Assembly: GCA_036362985.1 (NCBI GenBank)
Contig: JAYGXS010000005.1
Span: forward strand, 33,991,478 to 34,055,477
Direction of reading: 5' to 3'
Length of the DNA stretch: 64,000 nucleotides
DNA from: Ligula intestinalis
Lineage: Eukaryota > Platyhelminthes > Cestoda > Diphyllobothriidea > Diphyllobothriidae
In this document: in pieces, positions 56,540 to 64,000 of the stretch
Numbering within the stretch: the first letter of the stretch is position 1
Layout: every line of letters starts with the position of its first letter
Notes under the pieces: generated by a model
Databases searched by the model: none
Told to the model about the DNA's origin: nothing
The model's input: the letters and a program-made list of their open reading frames with translations, nothing else
Made by a program: the position numbers and the translations under genes

Positions 56540-57050
56540 AATCGCGGTAACTGAGACCAATAAAGGATAACAGAATTATCTGGTGAATTTGCGACTATGC
56601 AATTTTGTATACCAAAGGAACTCTTAATTCAGTAAATTCCTCTATAAATGTGTCTGTTATATGATTACAATGAGTTTCAGGTCTCTCTTGAAATGAAGGC
56701 AGGTACTTCACGAGTTTCCAAAGTTTCATGCCTTTTTCCATACATTTAGCTCATGTTCTATGTGCTAATAGAAATCGCTAGCTAAAGCATTTCTAAAACG
56801 CATCAACCAAAATAATGACATTTTGGATATTCTGTTTAATGCAGAGGGCCCGTTGGGTCATATTTTTAAACCTACTCAAACATGGAAAATCATTGTCGAG
56901 AAAACTGTACGTCTGCATCAAAAGACGGATGTTAATTTTGGCTGAGCTCAATGTAAAAAAACGTTCTATACATAGCTTTCTATTCAAAGGCGCTCAGAGA
57001 ACTCTTTCAACTGAAGCATGTCCGCGTATTTCACCCTCTTCTAAGAGACA
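56540..57050. repeat. AT-rich unit, partial copy
   Basis: Blocks such as GCTGAGACCAGTATA/ACTGAGACCAATAAA and GTC.TATTT.TA.A.CC.ACTCAAA match 32.16 and 34.85 kb in order. Confidence 0.5.
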
Positions 57051-57053
57051 AAG

Positions 57054-58232
57054 GTAGTTTAAGTAGTGACCTAATAAAGCCATAGTCCCAGCACTTTTTT
57101 CTACCGAAACAGTGGTTGAATGGGTTTTGGGGACTAGGATATAAGAAAGGAAGTAAATGAAATTTGTAGAGGTAAGTGTTCAGTGGAAAAATGTAGTCGA
57201 ATTTAAAGATAGCAAAAACAGCAAGATTTATTGGATCCATGGCATTTCGAGAGAGCTGTTTAGTTGCTGCGTCTTATTGCGTAACGTGAATCACATAAGA
57301 GGAAATACAAATTGTATTCATACAGAAAAAACGATATGAACACAAGGTCATAAGAAGTGGCCAAGTAGATAATCAATAACATAAGAAGTTTAAACGCTAT
57401 GGTCAGCAAAAAACGGGGAAAAACGTGTGAGGAAACAATTTGAGATGGGAAATGTGTAAACAGGAAGCCAATGTTACCAATGTTACTCTGCCTTGGTAAC
57501 AATGCCTTCCTGTTTACACATTTCCCATCTCAAATTGTTCCCTCAGACGTTTTTTCCCCGTTTTTTGCTGACCATAGCGTTTAAACTTCTTATGTTATTG
57601 ATTAGTCACCTGGCCACTTCTAATGACCTTGTGTTTATATCGATTTTTTCTGTATGAATTCAATTTGTATTTTGTCTTAGATGATTCACGTAACGCAATG
57701 AAAGGCAGCAAATGAAGAGCCCTCTCGAAATGCCATGGATCCAATAAATCTTGCTTTATTGCTATCTTTAAAATTGCACCTGGAAAACGTGGCTCTAAAT
57801 TTCTGAAGTAGTCGAATTTGTTTCACGCGGCCGTTGGGAGTAAGTTGTTGCGCCCGTAACTGGAAGATGTGCGCGGTGCTTTGCGCCGCATACTGTACTA
57901 ATCTAATTCCAGAACGGTAAGATAGACCTCGGGAAAGTTGAAAGAGATGACCTCCTAACTACCACTTCTATTTTTTTTTCAGGAATTTCAAGAGACTTGC
58001 AATTTGATAGTCAGTTTTTTGCGAAACGTTAAACGATTATACGGATTAGAAAAATCTGCAAATATAAGTCAACGACGTTTCTAATTTCAATCGAAGAAAA
58101 GTTTATATGACAGTTAATAAAGTAGATTTCATTGTCTATCCTTATTCCCCACAACATAAAACCCAATATAACCACCGTTTCCGTTGGATAGACGGCAGGA
58201 ACTAGAGGTAAGTGGGGTGAACTACTTAACCT
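57054..58232 (-). mobile_element. MITE family M, copy 4, split by a fold-back insertion
   Basis: The left end (AGTTTAAGTAGTGACCTAATAA) and right end (AGTGGGGTGAACTACTTAACCT) are the inverted termini of family M. The interior is in reverse orientation relative to copy 1 and is interrupted at 57205-57807. Confidence 0.75.
57205..57807. mobile_element. Fold-back element F, with 12-bp target duplication
   Basis: Arms 57205-57480 and 57495-57769 form a near-perfect palindrome with a loop of about 14 bases, so one strand could fold on itself over about 270 bp. The flanks carry the direct repeat GTAGTCGAATTT at 57193-57204 and 57808-57819, within MITE copy 4 sequence. About 38 bp beyond the right arm (57770-57807) has no partner on the left. 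No coding capacity. Confidence 0.85.
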
Positions 58233-58234
58233 AC

Positions 58235-59590
58235 TGTTGACTTCTAGTCTAATTTAAACATGGGAAACTTGGACTGTCTTTTCCTTTTTTCCTAATAATT
58301 AAGGGCATAATTTTAGTTGACAATGTACAAATTTAAATTTTGCTTCATATTGAAGCTTTTTGTTTACTTATTTTAGACTCTGTCCTAAAATTGCAAATGC
58401 TACAAAGAGAAGTCAAATTACTACAGTAGCTTGTCTTACTCACGAAATATAGAAACAAAAATTTGAAGAGATATTGTAACATATGATTGAGGGGGTAGTT
58501 TGGCACAATGACCGTAGAAACCTTTTATTTATATTGCATGTACCATAAAAGAACTTTAATATAAACAAAAGCATAAAATTTTGCTTTGTCTCCACGAAAA
58601 TTAGATAAATACAAATATGAAAAATTGCATTGTCTTCGGGAAAATAAGCGTGGTTTTGCATTAAAGAATTCTGTTTTGCAAACTTGAGAGTCTTTGTGCA
58701 ACAAAATCCAGCAAAACCTAACAAATTGTAGTTTGTTTTATGATACGATAATTCGGACCACAGAGAAGCATAAATATGAAACTCTGTGACATGACTCACC
58801 TCCTTCTGTCACGCCGTTCGCTAAAGATGTCCAAAAAGTTTTATTAACAGTTGACTATGGATGAATATGAAAACTTGAAACGCAATGGGGAGAAGATTAA
58901 CGTCTTCGCAATCTTAAACAGTAGGCAGGCGAAAAGTGCTCTAATAGGAAGCCAAAATTGACTTCTTTCATTTTAAGCGGACGGTTTATCTTTCATTTTA
59001 TGGGAAGTCAAATAATCTGTAAAACTTCTTCACTTTTACGTGGAATTAACCTTGGAGAAAGTTATCTACAGATATATTTAATGTCGAACTCTCTAAGAAA
59101 GCAATTCCTATAGAAGTAAGTTGTTAGAGACAGTTTCTAAATTGCTTTAAGGCATACTCACGTCCAAATTTTGTTACGGCTGTTTATTAATCTCAGCAAA
59201 AACTTACGATGCTTGGGTGAGTCTACTAATATAACTCAACTGGCCAGCTGCATTAGAAAGTAGGTCCATAAACTCACAATTTCGGTGAATGTTTTTAAAA
59301 AGATAACTTACTTAGAAGGTTCTGATAAACACATCGTTCGGAGCTCGTATTTATGCATAATCGCCTAGAAACAGTAAACATCGTTGAAGGTAAACCACTA
59401 TTTATAGAAAGATCTGAATCCCGTCGTTATCAAAGACCCGAAAAAATTATAAAGAAGTATGGCAAATATCAATAATTTGCCGTTAACTTAAAATGCTATG
59501 TGTTAGATTGCATTTTTAAATTCCATTTCAATAATTTAATTATTTAGTCGTATTCCTATGCCCTCCCTAATGGAACAATCAAGCAAGAAT
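58235..59590. other. No gene seen
   Basis: AT-rich. A 119-codon frame on the minus strand (58440-58799) has no recognisable motif. Confidence 0.4.
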
Positions 59591-59594
59591 CCTC

Positions 59595-59985
59595 TTAAAG
59601 ATAACAAAATACCAAGATTTAATGGATCCATGGCATTTCGAGAGAGCTCTTTAGTTGCTGCCCCTCATTGCGTAATGTGAATCACATAAGAGAAAATAAA
59701 ATTGAATTTGTACAGAAAAAATCGATATAACACAAGGGCCAAGAAGGTGATCAAAAACATAAGAAGTTTAAACGCTATGGTCAGCAAAAAACGGGAAAAG
59801 TCGTCTGAGGTAACAATTTGGCCACTTATAATGACCTTGTATTATATCGATTTTTTCTGTATGAATTCAATGTGAATTTTCTCTTATGTGATTCACATTA
59901 CGCAATGAGAGGCAGCAACTGAAGAGCTCTCTCGAACTGCCATAGATCCAATAAATCTTGCTGTTATTGCTATCTTTAAATTTGC
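59595..59985. mobile_element. Fold-back element F, second copy
   Basis: It has the same arm sequence (TGGATCCATGGCATTTCGAGAG; AAACGCTATGGTCAGCAAAAAACGG) as 57.2 kb, but the central part is deleted so the right arm lacks the innermost blocks. Confidence 0.8.
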
Positions 59986-60439
59986 ACTTGGAAAGCGTTG
60001 CTTTAAGAATCCTTTTCTCTCACAGAATAAAGGAACAAAATAAGAAGTAGGTATCTCTTCTTCAGGCTTGTTGGAATACACACTTGAAATTTGGGCTGTT
60101 TACTTACGGCTGTAGTTTACATTGCGCATGATCTGGCAGAATATTTTTCGAACCTATCTTAAAAGGAATAGTTTCAAAAGTAATTTTCCTTGTAATGCTT
60201 TATTCACTCGCTTATTTGCAGGTACAGGCGTTCTGATCATTGGAAATGGGTGATTACTCAGTTACATCCAGATTTAATGTTTTCAAAATTTACCACTTTT
60301 TCTAAAAATGAGTATTTCTAAACGACGTTATATTAGTGTTAATGAAACATCGTTCATTTACTTTCTTATTCACATAATGATATTTTTATTTACCTTAAAT
60401 ATATGAAGCTAAACGGTCATAAATATCCTTTTGTTAGAA

Positions 60440-60535
60440 TGGGTCACTGTTGTTTTTGAAAGCTTTTTGTACATCCGAGGGGGGTCTTTGAAGTACAGGA
60501 GATGCTCCAACTCCTGCAGATGCCGGAATTTACGT
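60440..60535 (-). pseudogene. Second copy of the protein-like segment of 31.9 kb
   Basis: The minus strand encodes FRHLQELEHLLYFKDPPRMY and KKLSKTTVTHSNKRIFMTV and then a stop. The match with 31837-32055 is in the same reading frame without gaps. I do not recognise the family. Confidence 0.4.
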
Positions 60536-60679
60536 AAAATGATTATCATTCGCAAACGGTTGCCAAGTCATGCATTTAAACTCTGAAAAAAGTGATGAAC
60601 CTGCTTAAGCTAATTAAAAGCTTAAAGAAAATAGGGCAATAAACAAAACAGAAGGTTTGGTTATGTCCTTCTAAATTGC

Positions 60680-60900
60680 TAGGCTATCTGAAAAACTCCG
60701 AGTTCGCACAAATCCTGCTCATCGTAACGAAACATGAATGAAAATGCAATTTTAGTTAGCGAAAGACTGTTTAAGCTTTAGATCCAGTCAAGGAATAAAA
60801 ATAACAAGATAAAACTTACGCTAAGCTACCCACGCATATTTCGATGAAGATATTGCATAAGTTAAATAATCTACTTTATGATCACTTTTAAATCAAATTT
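60680..60900. repeat. AT-rich unit, partial copy
   Basis: Blocks around AACAAGATAAAACTTACGCTAA and GATATTGCATAAGTTAAATAATCTACT resemble 33.35 and 35.78 kb. Confidence 0.4.
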
Positions 60901-60909
60901 CTTCTCCTT

Positions 60910-63900
60910 TGCAAGAATAATATGATAACTTCAAAGACTTCATTCCTTTCTTGTTAGATATTATTCTTAGGCATTAGAAATGCAACGAAATAATTTTTCT
61001 AACCTCAAGGCAAGAAAATTGTTCGACAAGCCTTAACTATAAGATAGAAGATTTGCTTTGCGTCGTGTGGTTTTACACGTGTGAACAGGTAACTTAAAAC
61101 GACAAAGCATATATCATAATATGTGACATGACATATGCCTATGACATGTGGAAGAAGCGCAACAATAATGCTTTTATATTAGGGAGAATGGCAAAATTGT
61201 GCCAAAATAGAAGCAGTTGCCAATAGGAATGATCGTGCGAGTCCGAGCATGTGCGTGAGGAGAATCAGATGTGATCACTGAGATAAGAATTTTGTGCGAC
61301 TACCGTTGAGAAATCATCGCGGATCATCTATTAGAAATAATAGCGAAAACGAGTAATTCATGCATAGAAATGGCCAAAATCAAAAGGAAAGCCGTTTTTT
61401 AAATTCAAACTTAGTCTTAACCGTGCGTTTGAAGTAAACATGAGTACTACATCGCAGTGTTGAACGTCCTGAAAGCGTTCGATTCTAATGGAGATTTAAC
61501 AAATATTTTATCCCCTTAACGTTAGAAGTCGTATGGCTTTCAGGTTAGGTAACATCTGGGCTCATTTTTTTGTATTTTTCTGTTAAATTGGCAAGCATAT
61601 CTTCCGTGCAAGCGCGCTGACGTAGGATAATAATAACGCTGACCTTTTTTGGCCCGAAATTCTTGTGACCACTCCGCCCTCTAAACGAAATCGTAGAGGA
61701 CAGACTTAACTTTCGGTCACGGTTAAAGTTGCGCTTAGATTCAGTTTTTTGTTGTAAGAGGAGATCCAACGAGCAAGGCCGTCTTGGAACACTGAAATAA
61801 ACCATTGGAGAATGTCCTTGGCGGGATGTGCGGGTATAAGCAGGAATTTACGCTTGACTGTAAACAAGGTGGAGCGGTAAATCAACTAAGTCAAGTTGAT
61901 CAATCTAGTCTAGTCCAGGAAGATTGAGATTCGACTTGGTAATGTAGCAGGCAGCAGTGATGTTAGCGGTGAGGTTAGATTAAACCTTGACCTTAATGTC
62001 GATTTATGCTTTCGATGTCATATACAGGTTGAACAGGCTCACAATAAGCCGCAAACAGTTTCTTTGCCATTTGAAATCTGGGCAGCCGTTTGTCGCTTCG
62101 CCTTTTGGAACGTGGTAATTAGAATTCTAGTGCCTGTGAAAACACGTATATGCAGCTTCTTACATTACTTGAATCGATTATGACAGATAATCCGCTTACA
62201 AAGCGGTTCTTTGCTCAAGCCTTTGCGATGTAATTTATAGAAGGTTGTGTAGGCGACTGGCTGGCACTCGCAAGCAGAGCTCAGTGAGGGGTATAGCAGT
62301 TAGGAACTTGGGGCGTGGTAGCCGAGCCAGTCGACTTGTGTTTCTCTAAAGTTGGGCATTTCCATCAAGATACTTGCCTGGCACAAAAAATTCGTTTGTG
62401 TGGATCATAGTTGTCAGGCCGTGGTCGTTCGAAAGCAGACGAGTTTCACACAGGAAAAGGTACCACCCCTGTGGTCTCCCGGGGCGACAAATATGCCCGG
62501 GTCTTAAACCTGTCCATAGGCCTGCCATGCTGCTTGTACGTATGGTAGTATGCATAGGATCTGTCGGTCATGGCAGTCCAAAGTTATTGCGGTGTGAGGT
62601 TTAGCTGTTTGCTTGTGCGCAGCTGTTCCTTGCATGGATGCAAAGTGTAAGATTCGAGGTCGCTGATGCGGGCTCAGTGACCCACAATGTGCGCCTAGCA
62701 ATGCATAGAGGTATCTATTCCTGTGTGCGACCAGTAGTTGCAATCCGCGGCCTTCCGGATGTATGTTTTACCGTAATTTCTAGATGCAAATTTCATCGTC
62801 CATATCAACGGGTGAGACCAAAAAGAACACTGATCAACATTAATTCGTGCCGTAGGATACTTTAATCTGGTACCAGCTTATATTTACTGCCTCACCCCTG
62901 AAATAACTAAATTGCAATTTGGCATGGTAGTAGGGCACCTATTCAAGGTTGCTATTTTTTTTCTTAAAATGATTTGAGGCGGGAACAAACTGTTTATTGA
63001 AGAAGAGTTCATTTTATACAAGCTTATTGGGGAAAAATATGCCAGAAGTAGGCAAATTCCGACGAAAATCGAGTTAATGCAGTTATGATAAATCACATTG
63101 TTTTCTGAAAAATTAGGGTTGATTCAGCTCAATAGTTACGATTTTTCCTATTAATGGCTATAAAAATAAGTACCAAACTTGTTTAACTGTGGTTTGTTAG
63201 CAAGGTAAACAAATGGGCAACTGAACGCCTGCGAACTGTCATCGCTTTTTTCTGCCATACCGTATGCAAAGGATTTCCAAGCAGTTCCTATCTAATTTTG
63301 ACTAGGAAGGCATACGGAAGGCTGAAATGGGACGGACAGCAGACTAAAAGTTTTCGTAAAATCGCAGAATATACTTTAAAGCCGTTGTGCTTTTTAAATC
63401 CAAGTACGCGCATCAAATTAAGTAGACAGGGAACGCTCAATTATAAAGCGAAAAGTGTTCTTTTTCATTTTTAGCAGAAAGCGTATCCATAATTTTCAGG
63501 AAAGTCGAGAAACCGGCCGAGCCTCCAGACCTTTGATTAGGGTAAAACACGCAGATATTCGACATCGAAACAGCTAATTAAAGTACTTTTTTCAAGAGAT
63601 AACTTGTTTTTGAATGTGGATTGCTTGATTTCAAGCATATTTTCCTCCGAAATTTGTTTTGGTCTTAAATTTTTCTCGGCACTGCATTATTGTGTTTAGT
63701 TAAACCTACAACTATGATCCAAACGGCTAACTGATTTAGGAAATATGTTCAAAAGCACACTAATTGGTAAATGCGATTAAAAATGTTCTGTTTTGAAGGT
63801 TCGGAAAAAAATTTATCACAATTCGCACTTTTGTGCAAACACCAAAAATAATGAATTATTTTTCCCTATTGGCACAATCAAGCTCCATTTCTGTTTTCTT

Positions 63901-64000
63901 TAGGTTAACACGCCTCAAAAATGTAGAAACGGAAGAGAAAACAGACTGTCCGCGTGAAACAATGTTCGATTACTCAAACGCTGGCATGTTTGTTAACGAC
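60910..64000. other. No gene seen
   Basis: Frames at 61545-61805 and 62346-62865 have no recognisable motif. A faint resemblance to the AT-rich families near 63.7-63.9 kb is too weak to call. Confidence 0.4.

Noticed and set aside
1..64000. CRISPR array, operon or prokaryotic defence system
   Set aside because: The sequence is clearly eukaryotic repeat-rich DNA; no regularly spaced direct repeats or cas-like genes are present.

Overview
The window looks like repeat-dense, gene-poor DNA from a parasitic flatworm, probably a tapeworm and possibly a fluke. The evidence is the mixture of Penelope-like elements (PLEs) carrying GIY-YIG nucleases, RTE-type and CR1-type non-LTR retrotransposons, tRNA-derived short elements, and many hammerhead-ribozyme cores. 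Nothing resembles prokaryotic gene organisation: there are no operons, no ribosome-binding sites and no CRISPR array. The species call is inference from element types only.

Only one host gene is recognised: the main exon of TIMM29 (4273-4871, +), a subunit of the TIM22 inner-membrane translocase. An open, acidic reading frame in another phase follows it and may be its C-terminal tail or a separate exon.

Retroelements by region are as follows. PLE-1 (1089-2492, +) has one reading frame broken only by four nonsense codons. A C-terminal tail of a non-LTR element lies at 6.8-7.4 kb (-). A 711-bp PLE palindrome lies at 9.4-10.2 kb. A CR1-like LINE occupies 19.3-22.3 kb (-), and an internally deleted relative lies at 29.8-30.5 kb (+). 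PLE 3'-end fragments lie at 26.0-26.5, 27.2-27.8 and 55.8-56.1 kb. An RTE-type thumb fragment lies at 29.0-29.4 kb, and an uninterrupted 677-codon RTE reverse transcriptase at 43.6-45.6 kb (-). A longer PLE-2 lies at 46.6-48.7 kb (+).

Non-autonomous elements fill much of the rest: a terminal-inverted-repeat MITE family (22.8, 50.9, 52.4 and 57.1 kb), a fold-back family (25.8, 57.2 and 59.6 kb, the 57.2 copy with a 12-bp target duplication inside a MITE), tRNA-derived SINEs (18.4, 40.1, 40.4 and 53.4 kb), and two related SINE-like families that combine a tRNA-like head with a hammerhead ribozyme (15.8, 23.6-24.1, 41.4-42.0, 48.9-49.7, 52.3 and 54.7 kb). An AT-rich unit of about 2.4 kb is tandemly duplicated at about 32.1-37.0 kb, with partial copies at 56.5 and 60.7 kb.

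The most striking pattern is that many of these elements occur as head-to-head inverted pairs with hammerhead cores in or at the arms (5.3, 9.4-10.2, 23.6-23.9, 27.2-27.8, 37.4-37.9 and 48.9-49.7 kb). The best example, 48878-49655, has arms of about 304 bp and three hammerhead copies that keep the catalytic core. Hammerheads in PLEs and in schistosome SINE-like repeats are already known. The shared stem II between two SINE-like families, and the repeated inverted dimers, are what deserve a second look here.
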